DNA of 64,000 bases, taken from contig NZ_QHCS01000002.1 in NCBI RefSeq assembly GCF_003545875.1, positions 62,001 to 126,000 on the forward strand. The letters run 5' to 3'. Source of the stretch: Leptospira stimsonii (GTDB lineage: Bacteria > Spirochaetota > Leptospiria > Leptospirales > Leptospiraceae). The notes under the pieces were generated by a model, which was not told the DNA's origin, did not search any database, and saw nothing but the letters and a program-made list of their open reading frames with translations. Position numbers and translations under genes: made by a program. Positions 36,534-44,576 of the stretch are shown one piece after another; positions within the stretch are counted from its first letter, which is position 1, and every line of letters starts with the position of its first letter.

Positions 36534-36962
36534 ATGCAAAACGACAATCTTACGATATCTCGATCCGTCGATCAGGATCGAATTCTTTCCCTCATTTCGA
36601 AACTTTTTCTCCTCATGAACATCGCGGTGTACGACGCCTTCGCGATCGGATTTTTCTTGATTCCGCTGAAATTGGCTTCCTGGATCGGAATTGAAATTCA
36701 AACGACCGCGGCCTTAGCCGATTTTCGTGCTATGTATGGCGGACTCTGTTTCGGCATTGGAATCGTTCTCGTTCTTGCTCTCTTTCGGAAGGAATGGCTT
36801 TCAAGTGGAATATTGCTTTCCGTTACTACGGCGGGTGGTCTCTTATTAGGAAGGCTCTATACCATTCTTTTGGACGGACCGGGTAACGAATATATCTATA
36901 TTAGCATGGCAACCGAAGTCGGGGCGGTCGTGATCGGAGGATGGCTTTTAAAACGTTCCTAA
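36534..36962 (+). CDS. DUF4345-like small membrane protein
   Basis: 142 residues with four helices. A-D-F-R-A-M-Y-G-G-L-C-F-G-I-G and the later L-L-G-R-L-Y-T-I-L-L-D-G-P are the typical DUF4345 core (family of unknown function). The long polar N-terminus (MQNDNLTISRSVDQDRI) is probably cytoplasmic. ATAGGAAGATACGA precedes the start. It converges on the lipoprotein gene at 37006, and an 11-pair hairpin sits between them. Confidence 0.82.
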   Translation: MQNDNLTISRSVDQDRILSLISKLFLLMNIAVYDAFAIGFFLIPLKLASWIGIEIQTTAALADFRAMYGGLCFGIGIVLVLALFRKEWLSSGILLSVTTAGGLLLGRLYTILLDGPGNEYIYISMATEVGAVVIGGWLLKRS

Positions 36963-36970
36963 AGAGGAAT

Positions 36971-36998
36971 ACTTCCCTCGACCTTGATCGAGGGAAGT
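36971..36998. terminator. Hairpin between convergent genes
   Basis: ACTTCCCTCGA (36971-36981) pairs perfectly with TCGAGGGAAGT (36988-36998) around a six-base loop. There is only a short T/A run on either side. Its position between two convergent genes suggests it serves as terminator for both. Confidence 0.65.
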
Positions 36999-37005
36999 AA
37001 ACGGA

Positions 37006-37557
37006 TTACTGTTTCGTACAACGTGCTCGAAAGGATACAGTCGTATCGGGTGGATTACCGCCCAGTCCGTTCAACTCATCGGTGATAGGGCAATCGATGA
37101 CTTGAAGATCGTAAACTGTTGCCGAATTCTCCTTAACAGTGGCTAAACAGGAACCGGCAACTTTGTTTTTCCCTGCCATGTAGACTCCGACCGAAGTATC
37201 GATGTCCATTTGAGAACCCCCGGCGCCAATGGTAACGACACTTTTTGTTGGATCGATACCATGTACATTTAAGCCCGGAAGATACGTCGCAGGAGTTTGA
37301 CCCATGATAATTCCGGCGTTACCGACTCCCAGCCTACAGGAAATAACATCCGTTAGAGTGAACTGCGCCGACCCTAATTTTAAGCTAGCCGTATTCAGAG
37401 TAGGCTGTGGAAGATCCGTCGATTGTGGAATAACGGCTAACGCAAGTAAAGGGGTCAAATCGTCTTTTTTATCCTCTTTGCAATTCGTTGCACCGATCAA
37501 TAGACCGATCATAAGTAGTATCGAAGTGATTTTTATTTTAGTTTCTTTTAGTTTCAA
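37006..37557 (-). CDS. Putative lipoprotein, paralogue of the one at 61142-61675
   Basis: 183 residues. A signal peptide ends G-A-T-N-C (lipobox Cys near residue 26), then K-E-D-K-K-D-D-L-T-P-L-L-A-L. The mature part shows L-N-T-A-S-L-K-L-G, a Cys-containing turn, V-T-I-G-A-G-G-S-Q-M-D, G-S-C-L-A-T-V-K-E-N and D-L-Q-V-I-D-C-P-I-T, in the same order as the protein at 61142-61675. Four Cys are in equivalent places. Surface or periplasmic role unknown. Confidence 0.82.
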   Translation of the reverse strand: MKLKETKIKITSILLMIGLLIGATNCKEDKKDDLTPLLALAVIPQSTDLPQPTLNTASLKLGSAQFTLTDVISCRLGVGNAGIIMGQTPATYLPGLNVHGIDPTKSVVTIGAGGSQMDIDTSVGVYMAGKNKVAGSCLATVKENSATVYDLQVIDCPITDELNGLGGNPPDTTVSFRARCTKQ

Positions 37558-38186
37558 TGGGAAACTCCTTATTGTATTTGCAAGATCAGAACGAAGTCAT
37601 TCATCTCTATTTTCGAATGAGGTTTGTTCTGATTGTAGTTCAGTTCGGTTTTCATATTTTTATTTTTCAAATTACTCAGAAGATCCGGATCTCGAAAATT
37701 CGGAACGATACTCTCCAAACGGAAACACAGAGTTCTCTTTTTGCGATTTACTCATTCGCAAGCTATGCATCAACGCAAAGGAGAGTAACGTTCTTTTTTT
37801 GGTTTCGTATTTGCACTCTGGTCTTACGATTTGAGTTAACCGCTTTGGGATTTAGAATTTTCATGAAATATCACATAATGTAGATTAGGTTGGTTGTTTA
37901 TTCCTTGATCCCTGTTCTTTGTTCCGTTTTGACGCTTCTTTTTTTTCTTAAACCGATAAAAAATGATTCGATATGCAATAAAATATTTCTAAAGGAGAAT
38001 TCGGATTCTTTAAGAAAAATTTCAAAATTTAAAAAATAACTCGTATATTGGAAAGAATTGTCGCGGTGACTGTTAACGCGATTTTGTAAATGGATTCTGA
38101 AGTAGAATTGAATACGATCGAATTACAAGAAAAAGATAGAAACGTTTCTCGTAATTCGATTATGTACGCAGATTGAAATTCGGAAA
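37558..38186. other. Intergenic, no gene seen
   Basis: A 108-codon frame (37557-37883) begins at the neighbouring gene's start region, lacks a ribosome binding site and reads like antisense coding noise. I do not call it. Confidence 0.45.
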
Positions 38187-39167
38187 TCAGTGCTGATTTG
38201 TGATCAATTGAATATTTTCAGGGTAGAGAGGTTGTCCAAATTCGATTCCATTTGAATTCTTATAATATTGATAAACCGAACCGGTATAGAGTTCGTTTTG
38301 TTCTATCAATGCTCGAGGAATACTGAAGGCGCCGATTCCGGTCATTTTCGCGAATAAAAACTTTCCCGTTGCAAGCGGAGTGATATTTGCGGTCCCATCT
38401 TCGATTTTACAAACTTCATAGAGCCAGAGTGTAATTCCGTTTGCGTCCGAGCTTTGTAATCCGAAGTAGGATTCGTAGTTGTTTGTCGTTTGCGCGAAAA
38501 TGGCTTGCGGCGACGTAAGGGAGGACACGACTCCAATTCCAAATTTAGAAACGTACGCGCATTGATTGACTCCTCCGTTTTCCTGACAGTCGACTGTGAT
38601 TTGATTGGGCGTGTTTCCTCTGTCTCCATTCAGATCATATTGGAACGTCCAAAATGCGTCTTGGATGCTTGCTCCGTTAGACGCTTTTGTGACGTTCTGG
38701 ACGATGACCTTGTATTTGGAATATAGTTCTCCTTTGCTCGTGGAGATAAAACGAATCGATTTAGAATCCGGATAGGATATCGTTCCCGGAACTGGAACTT
38801 GTGAAGAATTTTGAAGCGAGATCGTTCCCGATGAAATAGCCTCCTTGTATACGATATTGATCTCGATCGGATCCGAGACAGAGATCCGTTCCAGTTGAAA
38901 TGTTCCATTTGACTGACAACTATTAGACTGAAAGTGAATTCCTTCTTCCGTGTACGCGGATCGAAATTTTCCGCGATGTGCGGGTGATATTGATTGAACC
39001 TCTTGCGGGATAACGGAATCGTTCTGATTCGGATTGGACGAACTGAAAGCGGGACCTAAAGCAAGAAGTGCTGAGTCGTTCTCCTTTTTTTGATTTTCAG
39101 TTCCGCATTGGATCAAAAATAAGAAAAGAAAGAAAATTCTTAGTTTAGAAGAAAGTATATATTGCAT
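38187..39167 (-). CDS. Lipoprotein with a SbsA/Ig-like domain
   Basis: 326 residues from the ATG at 39167, which has AAAGGAC upstream and gives the signal LRIFFLFLFLIQC. The in-frame upstream extension (to 39278) is not needed. Residues ~100-200 hold an SbsA-type Ig-like domain: V-P-G-T-I-S-Y-P-D-S-K-S-I-R-F-I-S, L-Y-S-K-Y-K-V-I-V-Q-N-V-T and A-F-W-T-F-Q-Y-D. Such domains bind large periplasmic or surface structures. The C-terminal part has a C-A-Y-V and a V-C-K-I Cys. Probably surface- or periplasm-exposed. Confidence 0.82.
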   Translation of the reverse strand: MQYILSSKLRIFFLFLFLIQCGTENQKKENDSALLALGPAFSSSNPNQNDSVIPQEVQSISPAHRGKFRSAYTEEGIHFQSNSCQSNGTFQLERISVSDPIEINIVYKEAISSGTISLQNSSQVPVPGTISYPDSKSIRFISTSKGELYSKYKVIVQNVTKASNGASIQDAFWTFQYDLNGDRGNTPNQITVDCQENGGVNQCAYVSKFGIGVVSSLTSPQAIFAQTTNNYESYFGLQSSDANGITLWLYEVCKIEDGTANITPLATGKFLFAKMTGIGAFSIPRALIEQNELYTGSVYQYYKNSNGIEFGQPLYPENIQLITNQH

Positions 39168-39596
39168 TTTGGCCCGTCCTTTGGAAAGAGCGTTATGCTC
39201 TCTTTGTTCTTTAAAGTTCGTGATATTCGCTATCAATGAGTTCTTTTTCGATTCTTTTGAATCCGATATCGAGGGCACTTAGAATTTCCAAAGGAAGAAC
39301 GGCATTTATTCCGAAAAGTCGTCCGTTGATTCCTTTGTTTCTGCGGAAGGGGTCTTTTTTTAGAGATCGCATTTCATAAAATAATAACTATCAAAATCGA
39401 AAACTTTGTCCTAATTCTTAATCGGGAATCCTGGGCGTTTGTGAGAAGTCCATTCCTGGATACACGTTATCGCTTGTTTGCGTAGGTTTCGGATGTTTGG
39501 CGATTGCAGGGAAAACCGGGAATTCAGTTCTTTGATTGCGTTCGTTCCGTTTCTTCGGATTTTTGGAGGTAAGAACTGAGAGAGACAGAGAAAATT
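39168..39596. other. Intergenic between divergent genes, no gene seen
   Basis: Contains the upstream regions of the minus-strand lipoprotein and the plus-strand phospholipase-like gene. GGAGG (39565-39569) lies about 28 bases before the latter's ATG, too far to be its ribosome binding site. Confidence 0.4.
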
Positions 39597-40964
39597 ATGA
39601 TTCAAAATAGAATACGCGATTTATTCCTTCGGCCAAAGGCTGAATTTCCAAAAAAAATTAATCTTCCCTTTGAAAGGATTTGGCATAAGGTGATCGTACT
39701 TTTCATAGTTCTTCTTTTTCCCGGATCTTTGTTTTCTTGGGGCACTCATTATCTTGTTATGGATCGTGCTTTGGAACATCCGAGTATGAGTTTTACTTCG
39801 CAAGAGGTTATGTCAGAATCGCTTGATTCTTTTGTTAAGAAGGAAAGGGTTTCTCTTAAAATTTTGTTTGATGAATTCGCGGAATGGGAGCGGGCAAGAG
39901 GTTCGAAGCGATTTCAAAAAGTCGAGTTCCGTCCCGATCACGCGAGCGTGTTAGAATTTTTACGCGCGGCTCGTCTCAATCCAGCGACAAAATTCTTAGA
40001 AGTGGAGAGAATTCTTCCCAGTAATCCGATGAGACAAGGAAACGTTCTAGCTTCTTCCGTTTCTCCTTATCTTCCCGATACGTCCGAATTACCCGCGAAA
40101 TTTATTTCTAAGAATGGTGGAAAGATTCGGATTCGTTCTCTTCTTTTCACTTATATCGATGAACCAGACTGGGGAATGGATCATAGTCTTTGGGGAATCA
40201 CCGAATACGGCTATGGCAAACAACCCTATGGAAAACCGGATGGAGAAAGTAGTAAGGCGCCGTTTCACATGCAGTTTCAGAACGAGAATTGGCTTCTTTC
40301 TCTCTTTGCTCCGGAAATCGTAGAAGGCGGAATGATGTTGGATCGTATTGAATTGTTTTCCCGACTTTCTCGCTTAGCAGGAAAAACAGGACACGATTAT
40401 TGGAAATATCGATTCGCCGCTTGGGCCTGTCATTACATTCAAGACATCGGACAACCTTATCATTCGAAAGCGGTTCCTGACGCGGGATTCTTTTATTACG
40501 TCCGTTTTGTTTTTTCTTCTAAAGATGCAAAAAAGGTAATGAAAGCGAGAACAACTCAGTTGGTTTCGAACCGTCATTTTCTCTACGAAGATTTTGTTTC
40601 CTACGGATTGATTCAGTTTTATAAAGGCCCGACTCCGGTGACTTCCGCTCTCACTGGCTTTTTGACAAAGGAAGTAGAGGGTTTCCCGAAGGGATCGTCT
40701 AACGAAGATTTAATGAAGTTCGTTGGTAAGAGGGCTTCTTCCCACGCGAAGTATATCAACCAATCAATCATCGATACGTTTAGTCCGGATTACACAATGA
40801 ATCCTGAATATGATTTAGAAAAAGAACTCGGTACCAAAATGAAAGAAATTTTTCCGACCTTAGATCCGAAACGAGCCGACCAACTATTGGAGGAGACAGG
40901 ACGCGATTTTTCTCTTACAGGCGTTGCGACCAGGGAGATTCTTCTTTCTATCCTAAATCACTAG
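39597..40964 (+). CDS. Secreted zinc-dependent phospholipase C / S1-P1-nuclease-fold protein
   Basis: 455 residues. A long basic N-region precedes the helix KVIVLFIVLLFPGSLFS; cleavage would leave an N-terminal S-W-G-T-H. In zinc PLC and S1/P1 nucleases the N-terminal Trp of the mature chain ligates zinc, and a W-G-x-H start is typical of the nucleases. Further family features are DEPDWGMDHSLW and the key cluster HDYWKYRFAAWACHYIQDIGQPYH, which holds the H-x3-D-x3-P-x-H core for the trinuclear zinc site. It should hydrolyse phospholipids or nucleic acids outside the cell. The choice between these two substrates cannot be made from sequence. It might be a virulence-linked enzyme; that is inference only. 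Confidence 0.82.
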   Translation: MIQNRIRDLFLRPKAEFPKKINLPFERIWHKVIVLFIVLLFPGSLFSWGTHYLVMDRALEHPSMSFTSQEVMSESLDSFVKKERVSLKILFDEFAEWERARGSKRFQKVEFRPDHASVLEFLRAARLNPATKFLEVERILPSNPMRQGNVLASSVSPYLPDTSELPAKFISKNGGKIRIRSLLFTYIDEPDWGMDHSLWGITEYGYGKQPYGKPDGESSKAPFHMQFQNENWLLSLFAPEIVEGGMMLDRIELFSRLSRLAGKTGHDYWKYRFAAWACHYIQDIGQPYHSKAVPDAGFFYYVRFVFSSKDAKKVMKARTTQLVSNRHFLYEDFVSYGLIQFYKGPTPVTSALTGFLTKEVEGFPKGSSNEDLMKFVGKRASSHAKYINQSIIDTFSPDYTMNPEYDLEKELGTKMKEIFPTLDPKRADQLLEETGRDFSLTGVATREILLSILNH

Positions 40965-41050
40965 TACGGATTTTTGTTCTCTCTTCGCGGTCGCAAGAGA
41001 TCTTTTCCGGCGAGTCGAAGTGAATTTTGGCAAACAAGATTTTGTGAGGG

Positions 41051-41237
41051 AGTTTTGTAGGAGTTCCTACGCGGTGATATTTATTTGCAAGAAACTTGAT
41101 TTTGTGATAAGGGAAATCTCCCGGTTTTTTCCGCCACCGAAACTCAATGATTCGCTCCCTATGAGTCGCGCATCAACCCCTCCACCCAAAATAAGGTGGG
41201 GCGCGCGAGGTTTTCGGACGATTGTCGGAACTCCGAC
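41051..41237 (+). repeat. Dispersed repeat copy A, bounded by GTAGGA/TCCTAC-type palindromes
   Basis: AGTTTTGTAGGAGTTCCTAC (41051-41070) opens the element, and GTCGGA-AC-TCCGAC (41224-41237) closes it. The block CCTCCACCCAAAAT...GCGCGCGAG (41179-41209) and the TTTTGTGATA block near 41098 also occur, in inverted orientation, at 63658-63813. The element contains no ORF. Confidence 0.8.
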
Positions 41238-41675
41238 AGAAACTTGATACAGGAATGATTTGCTTTTCAGGCGAACATTCTTCTTTGGAAAGGTTTTGGG
41301 TTTTCGTAACATTCTTATTTTTTTTTGGCCGTTCGATCAGCCGGAAAAAGCGCGCTTTATTGGCTTTCTTGTTCCTTTTGAGAAAAAATCCTTAGGATAA
41401 AACTGGGAAAAAATTTTTGGAAAGAGGAAACTTTTCAGCATCCTTAAATCTTTCGTAAAATTCTATTCTCTCCTATCCGAACCTTGCTCGAAGGAAAAAA
41501 GTGACGCCTAAAAAATGCCTTTCCGATTTCGGAATCGATCAGGTGATTCCAGTCAAAAATCATAAGTCTGGTCGAATCAGATTTCCTTTCCTGATAAGAT
41601 TTTTTATTCGAAGAAACGAAAGGTTCCGTTTCGGGATTTTTCTAAGAGTTCGAATCTAATTTGGAGAATTGGGGA
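41238..41675. other. Intergenic, no gene seen
   Basis: No ORF or RNA signature recognised. Upstream region of the monooxygenase gene. Confidence 0.4.
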
Positions 41676-43250
41676 ATGGCTCAGAAATTGAAAGAAGAGA
41701 AGTTAAAAACAAAATCATCCGGAACTCAGACCTTGGATGCAATTATAGTCGGTACCGGCTTCGCTGGTCTTGGAATGGGAGTGCGTCTCAAAGAGAAAGG
41801 AATTCATTCTTTCATAATCCTCGAACAAGCCTCTGGAGTGGGTGGGACTTGGAGGGACAATCATTATCCCGGTGCGGCGTGCGATGTTCAGTCGCATCTT
41901 TATTCTTTTTCTTTTGAAAGAAATCCAAACTGGTCTAGAATGTACGGTCTTCAATCGGAGATCTTAGAATATCTCAATCATTGTACGGATAAATACGATC
42001 TCCGATCGCATATTCATTTTAATACTTCAGCGGAATCCGCGTTTTTTGACGAAAAAAACGGGTTTTGGAACGTGAAGTCATCGGATGGAAATTCTTACAA
42101 AGCGAAAACTTTGATCAACGGTTCGGGAGGTTTGAGCCGTCCTGTTTTACCGGATGTTCCCGGTCTTAAAAAGTTTAGAGGAAAGATGTTCCACTCTGCG
42201 AGATGGGATCATTCTTACGATCTCAATGGGAAGACAGTGGGAGTGATCGGAACCGGTGCGAGCGCGATCCAAATCGTTCCTGCCATTCAACCGAATGTAA
42301 AAATTTTGAATCTTTTCCAGAGAACGGCACCTTGGGTAATCGCAAAACCCGATCGTGCAATTTCGAATTTTGAAAGAGGACTCTTCCGATATTTTCCTCC
42401 AGCTCAATGGTTTTTTCGAATGGCGATTTATTGGATGTTAGAATTTAGGGTGATTGCCTTTACCGTTCATCCAGGTCTGATGAAGATTTTAGAATTCTTT
42501 GCAAAAGGTTATATCAATAAGAATGTAAAGGATCCGATTCTTAGAAAAAAAGTGACTCCTAATTTTACAATCGGCTGTAAAAGAGTCCTTATTTCGAATG
42601 AATACTATGGTGCATTACAAAAACGGAATGTGAATGTAATTACGAACGCGATTCAGGAAATTAATGAGAATGGGATCGTCACTCAGGATGGAGTAGAATA
42701 TCCACTCGATGCTTTGATCTTAGCGACAGGGTTTCAGGCCGCAGATGCGATGTCTCCGTTCGAGGTGAAGGGGTTGGGTGGATTGGATTTGAATGACGCT
42801 TGGAAAAACGGAGCCGAGGCGTATCTAGGGACTACAGTTTCAGGTTTTCCTAATATGTTTTTGATCGTCGGTCCCAATACCGGCCTCGGTCATAGCTCTA
42901 TGGTTTTGATGATCGAATCGCAGATCAATTATACTCTTCAGTGTATTCTTTCTCTACGGAAGAAAAAATTGAAATTCATAAATGTTTTGAAGGAAGCTCA
43001 AGATCGTTATAATCGAAAGATTCAAGCGCGTTTGGAAAAGTCGATTTGGAATACCGGAGGTTGTATGAGTTGGTATCGTACGAAGAACGGAAAGAATACG
43101 ACTCTTTGGCCTGGTTTTACTTTTGAATTTCGTCTAAAGACAAAGTCTGTAAATCTTTCGCACTATGAAATCGCGAAATCGGACGATTCCCTGGAACGCC
43201 TTAGTTTGGTCTCGAGAATCGCGATGATCTTCGGCGGAATCTTTCGTTAG
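41676..43250 (+). CDS. Flavin-containing monooxygenase (Baeyer-Villiger type)
   Basis: 524 residues from the ATG at 41676, with GGAG 9 bases upstream; an in-frame TTG lies at 41661. The FAD Rossmann motif is A-I-I-V-G-T-G-F-A-G-L-G (residues ~22-33). GVGGTWRDNHYPGAACD follows, and GKTVGVIGTGASAIQIVP near residue 185 is the NADPH-binding GxGxxG/A. ALILATGFQA, near the C-terminal third, is the family's second dinucleotide motif. It should oxidise ketones or heteroatoms using NADPH and O2. The substrate is unknown. It is flanked by a repeat and, convergently, a DUF1564 gene. Confidence 0.9.
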   Translation: MAQKLKEEKLKTKSSGTQTLDAIIVGTGFAGLGMGVRLKEKGIHSFIILEQASGVGGTWRDNHYPGAACDVQSHLYSFSFERNPNWSRMYGLQSEILEYLNHCTDKYDLRSHIHFNTSAESAFFDEKNGFWNVKSSDGNSYKAKTLINGSGGLSRPVLPDVPGLKKFRGKMFHSARWDHSYDLNGKTVGVIGTGASAIQIVPAIQPNVKILNLFQRTAPWVIAKPDRAISNFERGLFRYFPPAQWFFRMAIYWMLEFRVIAFTVHPGLMKILEFFAKGYINKNVKDPILRKKVTPNFTIGCKRVLISNEYYGALQKRNVNVITNAIQEINENGIVTQDGVEYPLDALILATGFQAADAMSPFEVKGLGGLDLNDAWKNGAEAYLGTTVSGFPNMFLIVGPNTGLGHSSMVLMIESQINYTLQCILSLRKKKLKFINVLKEAQDRYNRKIQARLEKSIWNTGGCMSWYRTKNGKNTTLWPGFTFEFRLKTKSVNLSHYEIAKSDDSLERLSLVSRIAMIFGGIFR

Positions 43251-43266
43251 AAGAGAGGTTTTGTTT

Positions 43267-43797
43267 TTAAGAGGTCCCTCGAGTTCGATATCTCCGGATC
43301 GTTTTTAGATGTTCGGGGGTGAATTTTAGAATTCGGGAGATCTTATTTTGAATCCGGTCGTACTGGAGGGTATAGCTGTAAGAGTTGTGGAGGGTGGGAA
43401 CACCCACCCCCAGGACTTCACGAAAGGACTCGCCTACGTCGAGGGAGTCCAGCCAGAGGATATAGTTGAAGAGAAAACTCTTGGAGACTCCATGGGCATC
43501 GGCGAGGACACGGAGGAGCTCCCAGTGTTCCGAAGCAATTCTCATATTTACTTTTATTAGCTTACCTTCTCCTCTTTGGTACATAACTTTTTTCGCTCTT
43601 GGGTTGAGGCGTCTGAGAGAGACGATATATTTTGTGTAAGTTTCCAAGAGCGGACCTACGATTTTCGGAAGATTCTTTCTCTCTAAATCCGTGAGTCTTT
43701 TAAGGAAAGATTCTGGAATCAGAATCGATTCCACATTCTTTTTACTGCCCGTTAAACGGGAACTCGTCGAAGGCGTTGCTGAAATCAATATCCCCAT
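43267..43797 (-). CDS. DUF1564-like Leptospira protein
   Basis: 176 residues from the ATG at 43797, with a weak ribosome binding site; a TTG at 43824 is an alternative. It contains K-N-V-E-S-I-L-I-P-E-S-F-L-K-R-L, Y-Q-R-G-E-G-K-L-I-K-V-N-M-R-I and an SKSFLFNYILWLDSL helix. This layout is what I recall of the DUF1564 family, found almost only in Leptospira and often multi-copy. The N-terminal ribbon-like strand followed by helices could be a ribbon-helix-helix DNA-binding protein; this is inference. It ends 16 bases from the convergent monooxygenase gene. Confidence 0.75.
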   Translation of the reverse strand: MGILISATPSTSSRLTGSKKNVESILIPESFLKRLTDLERKNLPKIVGPLLETYTKYIVSLRRLNPRAKKVMYQRGEGKLIKVNMRIASEHWELLRVLADAHGVSKSFLFNYILWLDSLDVGESFREVLGVGVPTLHNSYSYTLQYDRIQNKISRILKFTPEHLKTIRRYRTRGTS

Positions 43798-43965
43798 ACA
43801 CTTTACGGTTCCGGAAAGGAGCAAAAGGAGCTTCTTTTCGAAGATTTTTTCCTCCTTTTTTTAAAAAATCCTCCAGACTCTCCGTGAAAAGTAGGAACAC
43901 ACACTAATATCCGTTTTACAATTCCACCCCCCCAATAGATTCAGTAAGAAAGAAATTTTTAGAAC

Positions 43966-44502
43966 ATGCAGACAGAATACTTTTCCACAACGAAAGCCAG
44001 ATCCTCCGTCGATTATCTACTCAGAACCGTCCACCAACATCACGTCCAATTGAGTCTCATGGCCGATCAAAAGGCGAATATATTGATTGCGGCGTCGTTT
44101 GTTATCCTTTCCTTAGCGCTCGGGTTTTTGCAACGAGGGACGTACGTCACCGGGATGATCATACTCATGGCGTTTATTGCGGTGGCGGCGTCTTTGGCGA
44201 TTTTTGCGGTGATGCCCTTTTCGAAACGTGATAAACTAAAAAAGAAGAATCCATTGTTTTTCGGGGATTTCGCTAACGACGACGAAGACACATTCTTTAA
44301 GAATATGGAATCTTCTTTAGAATCGGATGCTTCCCTCTACAAGGCGATATCCTTCGATATTTATCAGATGGGAAGAAGTATCTATTTTACAAAATATAGA
44401 TTCATACGATGGAGTTACCGATTTTTTCTGGCTGGATTTTTTATCGGAGGAACTCTGATCGTATTTGAAAGCGTCGGTTGGATTCCCTCCCTCATACGTT
44501 AA
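43966..44502 (+). CDS. Pycsar-effector-like (PycTM, DUF5706) membrane protein
   Basis: 178 residues. The N-terminal helix HHVQLSLMADQKANILIAAS is the diagnostic PycTM segment (A-D-x-K-A-N). Two helices follow directly (ILIAASFVILSLALGFL and a second around GMIILMAFIAVAASLAIFAV), and a third near the C-terminus (YRFFLAGFFIGGTLIVF). In known Pycsar systems this membrane protein is activated by cCMP or cUMP made by an adjacent pyrimidine cyclase during phage infection and damages the membrane. No cyclase gene is adjacent here; the nearest cyclase in the window is the membrane enzyme at 8677-9846. It may therefore be an orphan effector or respond to a cyclase elsewhere. It converges on the polymerase operon. 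Confidence 0.83.
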   Translation: MQTEYFSTTKARSSVDYLLRTVHQHHVQLSLMADQKANILIAASFVILSLALGFLQRGTYVTGMIILMAFIAVAASLAIFAVMPFSKRDKLKKKNPLFFGDFANDDEDTFFKNMESSLESDASLYKAISFDIYQMGRSIYFTKYRFIRWSYRFFLAGFFIGGTLIVFESVGWIPSLIR

Positions 44503-44576
44503 AAAATAAGAATCGAACTTCGTTTTAAAAAAGATATATTTAAAACGAATTGGGAGATTTTAGATAATAAGTGTTC

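Noticed and set aside
37557..37883. 108-codon plus-strand frame
   Set aside because: Starts inside the start region of the minus-strand lipoprotein gene, with no ribosome binding site or family signature.
41647..41662. tRNA-like T-arm (GAGTTCGAATCTAA)
   Set aside because: No acceptor or anticodon stem surrounds it; I saw no complete tRNA in the window.
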